From contig CBDDOY010000001.1 of NCBI GenBank assembly GCA_965232165.1, positions 186,001-250,000 on the forward strand: 64,000 bases of DNA, in the 5' to 3' direction. The DNA is from UBA2779 sp965232165 (GTDB taxonomy: Bacteria; Spirochaetota; Spirochaetia; DSM-2461). A program made the position numbers and the translations under genes. A model generated the notes under the pieces. It was not told the origin of the DNA. It made no database searches and saw only the letters and a program-made list of their open reading frames with translations. Positions 9,262 through 17,592 of the stretch are shown piece by piece; position 1 is the first letter of the stretch, and every line of letters starts with the position of its first letter.

Positions 9262-11403
9262 ATGAGCGGAGTGCGTATCATCACAGACGAAGCCATCGGT
9301 TTTGACGGCAGTAATCTTGGCAGACGGCCATGGCCCTTCGGCACCGATGCCAAGGACTGGCGTCGTCTGACCGAAGATGAAATTTCCGTCCTGGTCACGC
9401 AGGGCAGCAGGGCCGATTCGTGGGACAACATCCGGGTAAGAAATGGTTTCACTCCTGAGTGTATTCGGGATTGCCGGTTCTATGGAGTTAACCGCATCGG
9501 CTCCCTGCCAAAGGTCATACTGGAACACGGCACTCTACGGCTTCCCGTCGGGATATATTCTTCAACCGTCATATCCTGTGATATCTCCGACAACAGTGCC
9601 ATTCATAACGTCGCATACCTGTCCCGTATGCAGATAGAAGAGCGCTGCATCCTGTTCAATGTCGATGAGCTTGAGACATGCGGCCATGGCCTTCTGCCGG
9701 ACGAAGAGTCCCGGGAAGCACGGAAATGGGTGGAAATCGCCAATGAAAACGGCGGCCGAAGGGTTTTGCCCTTCGCCGGCATGTTGCCGGCAGATGCCTG
9801 GCTATGGTCCAAGTATAGGGACGACGGCGAATTGATGGCCCGCTTCCTGGAAATGACAGACCGGATGAAGAACGGCTGCCCCGCTAGCTATGGACTTATC
9901 GCTGCGGGCAGCGTTATTAAAAACTGTCACATCCTCAAGAACATCCGTGTAGGCCAATCGGCCTATATCAAAGGGGTGAACACACTAGAAAACTTGATCA
10001 TAAACAGTTCCACAGACCGGCAAACCCAGATCGGCGAGGGGTGTGAGCTAGTCGACGGCATCATAGGCTATGGCTGCAAGGTTTTCTTCGGGGTGAAGGC
10101 TATAAGCTTTGTTATGAATGATCATTCCGTTCTCAAATACGGGGCCAAATTCATCCACTCGATCCTGGGGGCTAACTCCTCCGTAGCCTGCAGCGAAATA
10201 CTCAACTCTCTACTTTTCGGCACTCATATTCAGCATCACAGCACCTCGTTTCTTTGCTCCAGTGTCATCAAGGGCATGAGCAACATCGCCGCGGCGGCCA
10301 ATATAGGCTCTAACCACAATTCCCGGGCCGCAGACGGGGAGATAGTCGCCGAGCGGGGGTTCTGGCCGGGGTTAGATGTCAGCCTGAAGCATAATTCCAG
10401 TTTTGCCGCCTTTTGTCTCATCGCCAAGGGGTCTTACCCCGCGGAACTGGATATTTCCCTGCCTTTCTGCCTAGTATCCAATGATAAGCATGCCGATGAA
10501 CTAAAAATTGTACCGGGCTATTGGTTTCGCCACAATATGTATTCCCTGGCCCGCAACTCTATCAAGACGGCCCTCAGGGATAAGCGAAGCGGCGATAGTC
10601 AGCGACTCGAGTATGACTGGCTGGCGCCTGATACCGTCGATCAAATGCAGGAAGGACGAAGACTGCTCGAGGAATTGGCCAATAAATCTGATTACGTCAT
10701 CCAGGACCAATACCCGGACGGGCGAAGCTTGCTTCTCGCCCAGGACCCCGACCTTTTTGCCGATACAGGGGCGGTGGAATCGGGCAGTCGGCCGGTCCGC
10801 ATACTCCATGCCGGCCGAGGATGGCGGGACTATGGCCGGATGATACGGTTTTACGCCGTGCGAACTCTTCTAATTTCCAATCGAATGAATGCCTGTGTCC
10901 TGAGCCTAAGAGACACACATCCCTCTTCTCAGGAGGCCGATGCGGAAACCGGTTTTTCTTCCCCGCATAGTGCTGTTTCAGACCCCTGGGAGAACGTCGG
11001 CGGCCAGTTGATAAGAAAATCCCGCCTAGAAGAAATAAAGAAACGAATCAAGGCCGGGGAAATCAGCGATTGGAACACAATGCATACTTCTTACGCAAGG
11101 GAGGCCGACATTTACCCAGACGAGTGCTGTAAGCACGCCGTGCAGGTGCTCCGGGAATGCGCCCCCATGCACTTTTCGCCGGAGAGGCTCATAGCGGAAG
11201 CTCTGGAAACGGCCAAGTTCATCTACGACGGTATCATAAGGAGCCGCCAAAAAGACTATGAAAACAAGTTCAGGAACATGGTGTATGATACCGCTCAGGA
11301 ACGGGATGCGGTGCTAGGGACCATAGAGGACGATAAATACATCAAAATATCCCTTGAAGAGTTCAGACGATTTGAAGCTTTGGCGGGAAAAGAATTGAAT
11401 TGA
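9262..11403 (+). CDS. DUF4954 family protein with left-handed beta-helix repeats
   Basis: The 713-residue product resembles the DUF4954 proteins found mainly in Bacteroidetes and spirochaetes. From about residue 60 to 400 it has irregular hexapeptide-like repeats (for example IKNCHI, IRVGQS, IIGYGCK, SILGAN) that suggest a left-handed beta-helix like that of sugar-nucleotide acyltransferases and nucleotidyltransferases. The C-terminal third is alpha-helical and highly charged. The biochemical role is unknown. An upstream TTG at 9202 also keeps the frame open; the ATG at 9262 is preferred because family-like sequence begins there, but its ribosome binding site is weak. The tag gene follows by 14 bp. 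Confidence 0.75.
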   Translation: MSGVRIITDEAIGFDGSNLGRRPWPFGTDAKDWRRLTEDEISVLVTQGSRADSWDNIRVRNGFTPECIRDCRFYGVNRIGSLPKVILEHGTLRLPVGIYSSTVISCDISDNSAIHNVAYLSRMQIEERCILFNVDELETCGHGLLPDEESREARKWVEIANENGGRRVLPFAGMLPADAWLWSKYRDDGELMARFLEMTDRMKNGCPASYGLIAAGSVIKNCHILKNIRVGQSAYIKGVNTLENLIINSSTDRQTQIGEGCELVDGIIGYGCKVFFGVKAISFVMNDHSVLKYGAKFIHSILGANSSVACSEILNSLLFGTHIQHHSTSFLCSSVIKGMSNIAAAANIGSNHNSRAADGEIVAERGFWPGLDVSLKHNSSFAAFCLIAKGSYPAELDISLPFCLVSNDKHADELKIVPGYWFRHNMYSLARNSIKTALRDKRSGDSQRLEYDWLAPDTVDQMQEGRRLLEELANKSDYVIQDQYPDGRSLLLAQDPDLFADTGAVESGSRPVRILHAGRGWRDYGRMIRFYAVRTLLISNRMNACVLSLRDTHPSSQEADAETGFSSPHSAVSDPWENVGGQLIRKSRLEEIKKRIKAGEISDWNTMHTSYAREADIYPDECCKHAVQVLRECAPMHFSPERLIAEALETAKFIYDGIIRSRQKDYENKFRNMVYDTAQERDAVLGTIEDDKYIKISLEEFRRFEALAGKELN

Positions 11404-11417
11404 AAGGAGTCCTTTAT

Positions 11418-11999
11418 ATGAAAAGATGTGAGTGGTGCGGAACCGATCCTCTGTATGCGGCCTACCACGATGAGGAATGGGGTATCCCTCTTCATGATGA
11501 CAATCTCTTATTTGAGGCCATGATACTCGATGGGGCCCAGGCTGGTCTGAGCTGGCTGACCATTTTAAGGAAGAGGGAAAACTACCGGAAAGCCTTCCAT
11601 GACTTCGATTTCGAGCGTATAGCCCGCTATGAGGAAGCCGATATCCGGCGATTGATGGGCAATGCCGGCATCGTCCGGAACCGTCTCAAGATTGAATCGG
11701 CCGTTCACAATGCACGGCTAGCGGCAGAAGTGAGAAACAAGTATGGTTCACTCGATTCCTTTCTTTGGCGTTATGTCGATGGCGTGCCGATTCAGAACGC
11801 ATGGAAAGCCATGGAGGAAATTCCAACGCGCAGCGAGTTATCCGACAGGATGAGCGCAGATTTGAAGAAGCAGGGCTTTAAGTTTTTCGGATCGACAATC
11901 TGCTACGCCTTCATGCAGGCCGTTGGCATGATAAACGATCATGCCATTTATTGCTTCAGGCATAAGCAGGTGTCCAATTATCCTAGAAGAATCAGCTAA
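11418..11999 (+). CDS. tag: DNA-3-methyladenine glycosylase I
   Basis: This 193-residue enzyme excises 3-methyladenine from alkylated DNA in base excision repair. It has the Tag hallmark CEWC...YHDEEWGIP and all four zinc-snap ligands at the E. coli positions: Cys4, His17, His175 and Cys179. The residue matching E. coli Glu38, which contacts the base, is Asp38 (LDGAQAGLSW). The ATG at 11418 follows AAAGGAG directly after the DUF4954 stop, so the two are probably cotranscribed. Confidence 0.95.
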   Translation: MKRCEWCGTDPLYAAYHDEEWGIPLHDDNLLFEAMILDGAQAGLSWLTILRKRENYRKAFHDFDFERIARYEEADIRRLMGNAGIVRNRLKIESAVHNARLAAEVRNKYGSLDSFLWRYVDGVPIQNAWKAMEEIPTRSELSDRMSADLKKQGFKFFGSTICYAFMQAVGMINDHAIYCFRHKQVSNYPRRIS

Positions 12000-12000
12000 A

Positions 12001-12383
12001 AACCTAGAAGCATAGAAATTTCCGACTAAAATATTCTGATATGAATATATGGAATCCAGAAGCCCGGCAGCCGGCATGCCCCCAATGGGTGAACTTTAGA
12101 AAAACAGAGAATCTGGAGACCCTGGGAAGAACGGCAGAACTTCACCAAGATGAAAGTCGAAGTCATTCAGACTGCGGCCAGGCGGTATATTCTGCCCGTT
12201 TCCTGCGATTGACCAGGTTTGTATGAATCCTGGCGTAAAGAAATGCCGTTATCCTTTAAGAGCAGCAATGCTCCGCGAAAAGAAGACGCAGCGGGCACGG
12301 CTTCTCTGGCCGCACTTACCCCCGCACCATAATCGTTACGCCCGCATAACATCAATACGCGGGGATGCGGTGTTAAGGGAATG
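12001..12383 (+). repeat. Long direct repeat R3, copy 1
   Basis: This segment is nearly identical to 17031-17411 in the same orientation, with scattered substitutions and small indels. It starts just after the tag stop with CCTAGAAGCATAG and ends at a GTTAAGG(G/A)AATG segment. Short frames inside both copies (12041-12226 and 17079-17360) share sequence but have no recognisable protein family. The two copies bracket the island carrying the large lipoprotein. Confidence 0.85.
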
Positions 12384-12438
12384 TTTTGGAATCAAGAAGA
12401 TTGTAAGCGGGGATTCATTAAGACGCAATCTATTGAAA

Positions 12439-12865
12439 TTAGATATAATAGGTCTCCTCCCCCTCAGCAACTTCAACTTGGGCTTCATCGGCGATGCTGT
12501 CTCCCTCATTCTTGTCAAGCCAATAATAGCAATCAGCAGCCAGCTCTCCGGTTTTATTCCATATTCATGGACAAATCTGATAAATTCATTTGTCGCGTCA
12601 TAACCATAAGCAGTCAAAGCATCAGCAATAGCCATACCTGTTTTTGGCCCATATTCATAGAAGCATTCACGGATAACATCGAAGTTTGTTGCTCCAAATT
12701 CTTCGAGTACTTTCTGCAAAACCTGACCGGATTTTTCTCCAAATGCCTCATATACTTTAACTAGTTCATCCGCTATCCCAGGACCATACTGAGTATAATA
12801 CTCTGCAATTTTATCGGCTATATCTGGACCCCATTTTTCGATTGCTTTCTTTCCGTATTCTTTCT
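12439..12865 (-). pseudogene. Truncated, frameshifted gene for a short-repeat protein
   Basis: Reading leftward, an open frame runs straight out of MITE copy B with no start codon. It encodes four or five degenerate repeats of about 20 residues built around YG...AD.I...Y..YG (for example YTQYGPGIADELVKVYEAFG). After an EYGIK motif near 12560 the frame slips by one base. Restoring one A in the A4 run gives a coherent acidic tail, LDKNEGDSIADEAQVEVAEG, that ends at the TAA at 12439. The gene therefore appears to have lost its 5' part to the element and then acquired a frameshift, unless that base is a sequencing error. The family is not recognised. Confidence 0.6.
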
Positions 12866-13056
12866 GGGCGCCTCAAAAAAACAGCTTTAGGAAATTGACG
12901 AAGAAATTTTTTGTCGATACAAGGCGGCCTGTCTGCGTGCGGACACGCACAGGCAGGCAAAAGCGGAGCTAGCTTAAGCTACGTGAGCATTTTGACAACG
13001 CAGTAGCGGCGGAAAAGTTCGAGTCAAGAACTAAATGGGGTTTTTTAGAGGTGCCC
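12866..13056 (-). mobile_element. MITE-like element R1, copy B (191 bp)
   Basis: The termini GGGCGCCTCAAAAAAA and TTTTTTAGAGGTGCCC are inverted repeats that match those of copy A at 41606-41768. The body is nearly the same in the opposite orientation and carries an extra 30 bp GC-rich hairpin block (about 12929-12958). It contains no transposase. It abuts the truncated gene at 12439-12865. Confidence 0.8.
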
Positions 13057-13136
13057 GTAAGTTTAGGCTGTGTAAGAAATGCGGCATTCAGCGCTGGCTA
13101 ACCAACGCTGAATGCAATAGTTAAATGGGCAAATAG

Positions 13137-16100
13137 TTAAAAAGCCCTCACCGCACGAACATATCCACTGGATTTCTTGGAGTACTGGCCAGAGCTGCCA
13201 TTGAAGAAGCCCTTTACCCACGCGTAGTGTAAATCGGTATTCGTCGACGACCAGTAGTACCCAGATGCATCAGATACAAAGCTGCCCACTGAATCTTTCC
13301 GGTCATACAACTTATTCAACTCATTCTCGGAAGGCAAAAACCAGTCGCCATAAACAACACCGTTATGGGTTACTGTATGCTCGCTGCAGATTTTCGCCGC
13401 GTAATTCTCTCCTCCGTTATTACCAAGTGCGGCCACTATCGCCGCTGTGTTATCCTCGCCCGATCCTAAGCCTGTGCCCGTGCCAATCAATGTTCCATAA
13501 CCACCCCATCGAACCTTACCAGTGAGAGTGAGATCCTGCAGGGCAGCCTCCAAGTAAGTCCATCCATCGATGGCGGCATTATGATTCACATAGAAGATTT
13601 CCCCTCCGGCAGGGCCGGTGTCGCCTACGTTGTACTCTATTACCGTCAGGTTGAAGTCGGCTGTTTTCTCTCCAGTGTAGTTGGAGTTGGTTTTACCGGC
13701 AGCCTTCACGGTGTATGTTCCGGCATCGCCTGTGCCGATCATGCTTGATATAGAGACTAGACCGTCACTATCTATGGTGACGGCACCTACGGCGGCTCCA
13801 CTTTTCTCTATGCTCAGGCCGTAATCATTTCCTGCAGTCAGACCGGCATTGTTGATCGTTACGGAGAAAGTTGATTCGGGGGGGACATCTTGGTCATCAA
13901 CGGAAATAGAGAAGTCCGTCACTGTTGCAATATCTTTAGGCTCGACTGTCAGAGTGAAGTCGGCATTTGTTGTACCGCTGTAGCTGCCCGTTCCAGCGGC
14001 TGTAACGGTGTAGGTTCCTCCATCACTCACCGCGATACTGTCGGCTATGGTGATGTCGCCGTTTGCGTCTATCGACATGAAGCCCGGAACAGTATTGCTG
14101 CTGTCGGTAATTTGGAGCGTGTAGTCAGTTGTCGCCGTCAGTGTGCCTCCTATCACAGCACTGTGTGTTGAATCCGTTGATTTCGCCGTTGCTGTTTTGT
14201 CATCAACGGAAATAGAGAAGCCTGTCACTGTTGCAATATCTTTGGCCGTTACTGTTACCGTCAGGGAAGCGGAGTATTCTTTTGTTTCGGCGACTGCTGC
14301 CTTCACGGTAATCTGGACAGTGGTCCTGACATCAGCGGTCGGTCCAACCGTTACAACACCGGTTGCAACATCAACACTTACGCCCTGCGGGCTGCCCTCC
14401 AGGCTATAGACGACAGTACCTGCGGGCGGGTTTGTCCAAACAGGTGCTAAACTCTGTCCCTCTGTTCCGTAGGTTGTTTCAATACCGCTTGTGTAGCTGA
14501 AATAACTATCCAGAACTTTGAGAGTCACCTGGATAACTTTGCTTCCTGTATAGCTGCCCGTGCCATTTACGGTTATATTGTGCACCGTATCATGATTGTC
14601 CGTATTATTCTGCACGGGTATCGTCAGAGCACCGTCCGCAGCCACCTGGACAGGGCCTGTTATAATCGGTTCAAACCTCAATGCCTCCGCCATTGTGTCG
14701 GTGCCAATCAAGCCGCTCACCGTTATAGCGCCGCTGAATTCAATGCCTGCATACGCCGTCAGGTCACCAAAGGTTAGGTTTGTGAGGGCGTTTATATCTT
14801 TTTGAGCGATAGTGAGAGTCTGTGCGCCTTTAACCGAAGTGTCAAAGGTTGATGTCGCCGTTATGGTGACTTCTCCTGCCGCTGCTATCGTCAATTCTCC
14901 TGTCACGGAGTCCACGTCCGCAACAGCGGCATTCGACGTGCTATATGTCACCGTGGTGTCGGCGCCGTTCGCCGCATCCACCGCAGGAGCTGTCAGCATC
15001 TGGGGTCCATCTCCGTAGGTCAGCGCTGGAGGCGTGCCGAATGTAATGCTTTTTACTTTCTTCAAGTTTACTGTGACCGTCTCCTGGAAGTCGGCATAGG
15101 CGCCGCCGCTGTCAATTACCTTTATATTGAAGGTGAAGTCATTCCCGTCAATGTCCGAGAGATCCGTTCCGTCTGAGATGGTGATCTCTCCAGTGCTGCT
15201 GTCGACAGCAGCTCTGTTTTCCACGCTGGAGTACTCTGCTGTTATGGGAGATGTGACATCGGTCTTCTGTGTGAGGACGGGCGGGGCAATGGTTACTGCA
15301 CCGGCGACTGCGCCGCCCTTCACTTCAACGAAGACAGAGGCGGTATCATAAACCAGAGATTCCACCCAGGGGGCCCTGGCGTCAGCGGTGACGGTGACTG
15401 TTATTGAGGCTGTCGCCGTTCCCGAATAGTTCCCCGTCAGGGTGAGGGTAACGGTGTGCTCCGTCTCTGCCTGCTCCGCCTCGGGGGTCCCGGTAATTTC
15501 TCCCGTGGCAGGGTCGAGGTCCATGCCGGCGGGAAGAGCGGGGTCCACCGTGTATACAGCCGCTGCGCCACTTGGCAGTGCGTCTGTTAAGCTCGGGACC
15601 CTCGGCGCAATCTGAAAATCTGTTTTGGCGGAAATCACCGCATCAGAATAGGACACCGTTCCTGCCGTGTGTTCTTTCGGATTAACTGTTATCGTGATCT
15701 TTGCCGTGTACGCTGAGTCTCCAGCGGCGGCCGTCACGGTCCAGTCCTCAGCCGCGGCATGGGCGTCTTTCGGGACGGTCACAGCTCCGTCATTTCCTAC
15801 GGCGGGTGTAACGTTAAGATTCGAGCCGCCCGGCGGCCCCTCGATGCTGTAGGTGACGGTGCCCGCCGGCAGGTTTGTCCACGTCGGCGCAGGACTCGCC
15901 GCGTCCTGAGCCATGCCGAATTCTGCGGTGACTCCGCTGCTGTACGTGAATGACGGCTGCGTTGTAGCACTGACTGTTATCGTGATCTTTGCCGTGTACG
16001 CTGAGCCTCCAGCGGCGGCCGTCACGGTCCAGTCCTCAGTCGCGGCATGGGCGTCTTTCGGGACGGTCACAGCTCCGTCATTACCTACGGCGGGTTCAAC

Positions 16101-16358
16101 GTTAAGATTCGAGCCGTCCGGCGGCCTCTCGATGCTGTAGGTGACGGTGCCCGCCGGCAGGTTTGTCCACGTCGGCGCAGAACTCACCGCGTCCTGAGCC
16201 ATGCCAGATTCTGCGGTGACTCCGCTGCTGTACGTGAATGACGGCTGCGTTGTACCGCCGTTCTCATCATCCGTCGTTCCCGGGCACGATGCCAGAAACG
16301 CCAACAGTCCGATTGAGAGCAGGGCTCCCCTGCTCATTAGCCAGGAAAACTTCTTCAT
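13137..16358 (-). CDS. Large Ig-like repeat lipoprotein with C-terminal DUF1566/Lcl domain
   Basis: The 1073-residue product starts with a lipoprotein signal (lipobox LASC, Cys25), so it is probably membrane-anchored and exposed in the periplasm or on the surface. Residues 36-900 are a chain of Ig-like/cadherin-like beta domains of the putative-Ig, MBG and YDG types, rich in Thr, Val and Ala. The last 160 residues match the Fibrobacter-paralogous/DUF1566 fold (GPAGGEIFYV, WFLPSENELNKLY, YYWSST). A role in adhesion or binding is inferred from architecture only. The ATG at 16358 follows GGAGAAGG and overlaps the stop of a 38-codon ORF. The first two beta units are a 288 bp tandem duplication. 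Confidence 0.85.
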   Translation of the reverse strand: MKKFSWLMSRGALLSIGLLAFLASCPGTTDDENGGTTQPSFTYSSGVTAESGMAQDAVSSAPTWTNLPAGTVTYSIERPPDGSNLNVEPAVGNDGAVTVPKDAHAATEDWTVTAAAGGSAYTAKITITVSATTQPSFTYSSGVTAEFGMAQDAASPAPTWTNLPAGTVTYSIEGPPGGSNLNVTPAVGNDGAVTVPKDAHAAAEDWTVTAAAGDSAYTAKITITVNPKEHTAGTVSYSDAVISAKTDFQIAPRVPSLTDALPSGAAAVYTVDPALPAGMDLDPATGEITGTPEAEQAETEHTVTLTLTGNYSGTATASITVTVTADARAPWVESLVYDTASVFVEVKGGAVAGAVTIAPPVLTQKTDVTSPITAEYSSVENRAAVDSSTGEITISDGTDLSDIDGNDFTFNIKVIDSGGAYADFQETVTVNLKKVKSITFGTPPALTYGDGPQMLTAPAVDAANGADTTVTYSTSNAAVADVDSVTGELTIAAAGEVTITATSTFDTSVKGAQTLTIAQKDINALTNLTFGDLTAYAGIEFSGAITVSGLIGTDTMAEALRFEPIITGPVQVAADGALTIPVQNNTDNHDTVHNITVNGTGSYTGSKVIQVTLKVLDSYFSYTSGIETTYGTEGQSLAPVWTNPPAGTVVYSLEGSPQGVSVDVATGVVTVGPTADVRTTVQITVKAAVAETKEYSASLTVTVTAKDIATVTGFSISVDDKTATAKSTDSTHSAVIGGTLTATTDYTLQITDSSNTVPGFMSIDANGDITIADSIAVSDGGTYTVTAAGTGSYSGTTNADFTLTVEPKDIATVTDFSISVDDQDVPPESTFSVTINNAGLTAGNDYGLSIEKSGAAVGAVTIDSDGLVSISSMIGTGDAGTYTVKAAGKTNSNYTGEKTADFNLTVIEYNVGDTGPAGGEIFYVNHNAAIDGWTYLEAALQDLTLTGKVRWGGYGTLIGTGTGLGSGEDNTAAIVAALGNNGGENYAAKICSEHTVTHNGVVYGDWFLPSENELNKLYDRKDSVGSFVSDASGYYWSSTNTDLHYAWVKGFFNGSSGQYSKKSSGYVRAVRAF
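15675..16250 (-). repeat. Tandem duplication inside the lipoprotein, 2 x 288 bp
   Basis: Two adjacent 96-residue units beginning QPSFTYSSGVTAE are almost identical in DNA as well as protein, which implies recent duplication or homogenisation. Such repeats allow the domain count to change by slipped recombination. Confidence 0.9.
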
Positions 16359-16471
16359 TTTCCTTCTCCTTCGAAAAATAGCAGCCGATCAGATGTATCA
16401 GCCTTATAAATATCATTATTGCCGTCATAACAGCAGATCAAAGAACAGTCCATATCAAAATTGTTCTGCAT
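16355..16471 (-). CDS. Small ORF (38 aa) translationally coupled to the large lipoprotein
   Basis: An ATG at 16471 lies a few bases after a near-perfect AAGGAGGAG site. The frame encodes 38 residues, acidic and cysteine-containing (MQNNFDMDCSLICCYDG...), and ends in a TGA that overlaps the lipoprotein ATG. It has no signal peptide or known family. It could be a leader ORF that tunes lipoprotein translation, or a small protein of its own. The strong site and ATGA overlap support translation; conservation is untested. Confidence 0.5.
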   Translation of the reverse strand: MQNNFDMDCSLICCYDGNNDIYKADTSDRLLFFEGEGK

Positions 16472-16567
16472 TATGCTCCTCCTTATATATGCAAACGCCT
16501 TCCCCCTCTCTCCAGATGGAAATGGGGGGCTCCGGCAATCTTTTCTCCCGGCTAAATTCATAGACAC

Positions 16568-17030
16568 AGAAGCTCGACAGATAACGTTTATCCACTGTCC
16601 GCAGAAAATTTGTGCGGGGGAGTTTTGAGTTCTGAGTTCCGGGATAAGCCGGAATCCTGTCTGTGCTGTTTGCTCCGGTATGGCGGTCTGAAGTAATGCT
16701 TCTGCTAGTAAAGGAAAGGGTTGAACGGCTAGACTTGTGCGGGGGGGGGGTAGAGAGTAAGAGCGGGAATAAATGCGCTTAGGGTCATGATGCCCCTCCT
16801 TGAAAAATGCGATCTCCAGGAGATCGAGTTCAGATGATGGAGCATCAGGGAATTTTTGTCAAGCGGAATTTGACTTATGCCTCAAATTTCCGGTTCATCC
16901 GCAGATTGAGCGGTGCAGAGAAAGAATGAACCACGAATGGACACGAATTGTTGTTTTGACCACAGATGAACACGAATGGATGCAGATGCTTTCATACTTT
17001 GCCTCCATAAACCTAAAAAAAGCTGTTAAA
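16568..17030. other. Intergenic region with G10 tract and degenerate CACGAATG repeats
   Basis: No gene is supported here. It contains a G10 run at 16741-16750 and, at 16927-16990, irregular copies of CACGAATGGACACGAAT / CACAGATGAACACGAATG. The 81-codon frame at 16800-17045 runs through these repeats and has no ribosome binding site. Confidence 0.6.
16741..16750. repeat. Poly-G tract (G10)
   Basis: Ten consecutive G residues on the plus strand (C10 on the lipoprotein sense strand) lie 270 bp upstream of the 38-codon ORF and 383 bp upstream of the lipoprotein start. Tracts of this length are slippage-prone. In Treponema pallidum, promoter-proximal poly-G tracts modulate tpr expression; a similar role here is inference. 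Confidence 0.7.
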
Positions 17031-17411
17031 AGCCTAGAAGCATAGAAATTTCCGACTGAAATATTCTGACATAAATATATGGAATCCAGAAGCCCGGCAG
17101 TCGGCACGCCCCAATGGGTGAACTTTAGAAAAACAGAGAATCTGGAGACCCTGGTAAGAACGGCAGAACTTCACAGGGATGAAAGTCGAAGTCATTCAGA
17201 CTGCGGCCAGGCGGTATATTCTGCCCGTTTCCTGCGATTGACCGGTTTGTATGAATCCTGGCGCAAAGAAATGCCGTTATCCTTTAAGAGCAGCAATGCT
17301 CAGCGAAAAGAAGACGCAGCGGGCACGGCTTTTCTGGCCGCACTTACCCCCGCACCATAATCGTTACGCCCACATAGCATCAATACGCGGGAATGCGGTG
17401 TTAAGGAAATG
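17031..17411 (+). repeat. Long direct repeat R3, copy 2
   Basis: This is the partner of 12001-12383 in the same orientation. The 4.6 kb between the copies carries a broken gene, a MITE-like element and the large lipoprotein, so recombination between the repeats could delete the whole block. Confidence 0.85.
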
Positions 17412-17460
17412 GAGGGGTCAAGTCATAGGTAACACTCGAGGCTCAGGACATAAGTAACAT
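17412..17460. mobile_element. Possible insertion-sequence end remnant
   Basis: GTCAAGTCATAGGTAACAC and GGCTCAGGACATAAGTAACA form two offset copies of an AT(A)GGTAACA/ATAAGTAACA motif, which resembles the multiple terminal repeats of some DDE transposons. No transposase is present. The assignment rests only on resemblance. Confidence 0.3.
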
Positions 17461-17571
17461 TGCCGCCGGGGATTTTCCGTGGCAATCCCTTGCGCCTCAT
17501 TTAGTAATCTATTGTGTACAGCAGAGCCTCAGAACTCAAAAATCATATCCAATGCCTTATTCCGGCTGCCC
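17461..17571 (+). repeat. Worn copy of repeat family R2
   Basis: Two fragments match the R2 family: the tail motif ending GGCAATCCCTTGCGCC (17461-17496) and AATGCCTTATTCCGGCTGCC (17550-17569) after a TCAAAAATCAT box. They are in the wrong relative order, so this is a decayed or rearranged copy just beyond the oadB stop. Confidence 0.4.
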
Positions 17572-17592
17572 CCTCCCCCTGGGCGGGGCCCC

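Noticed and set aside
13137..16358. Antisense open frames inside the lipoprotein gene
   Set aside because: They are by-products of its Thr/Val/Ala-rich repeats. The same shadows recur in each duplicated unit and have no start signals.
17079..17360. Protein coded by the R3 repeat
   Set aside because: The matching frame in copy 1 is cut short by a stop after about 60 codons, and neither has a ribosome binding site or a known fold.
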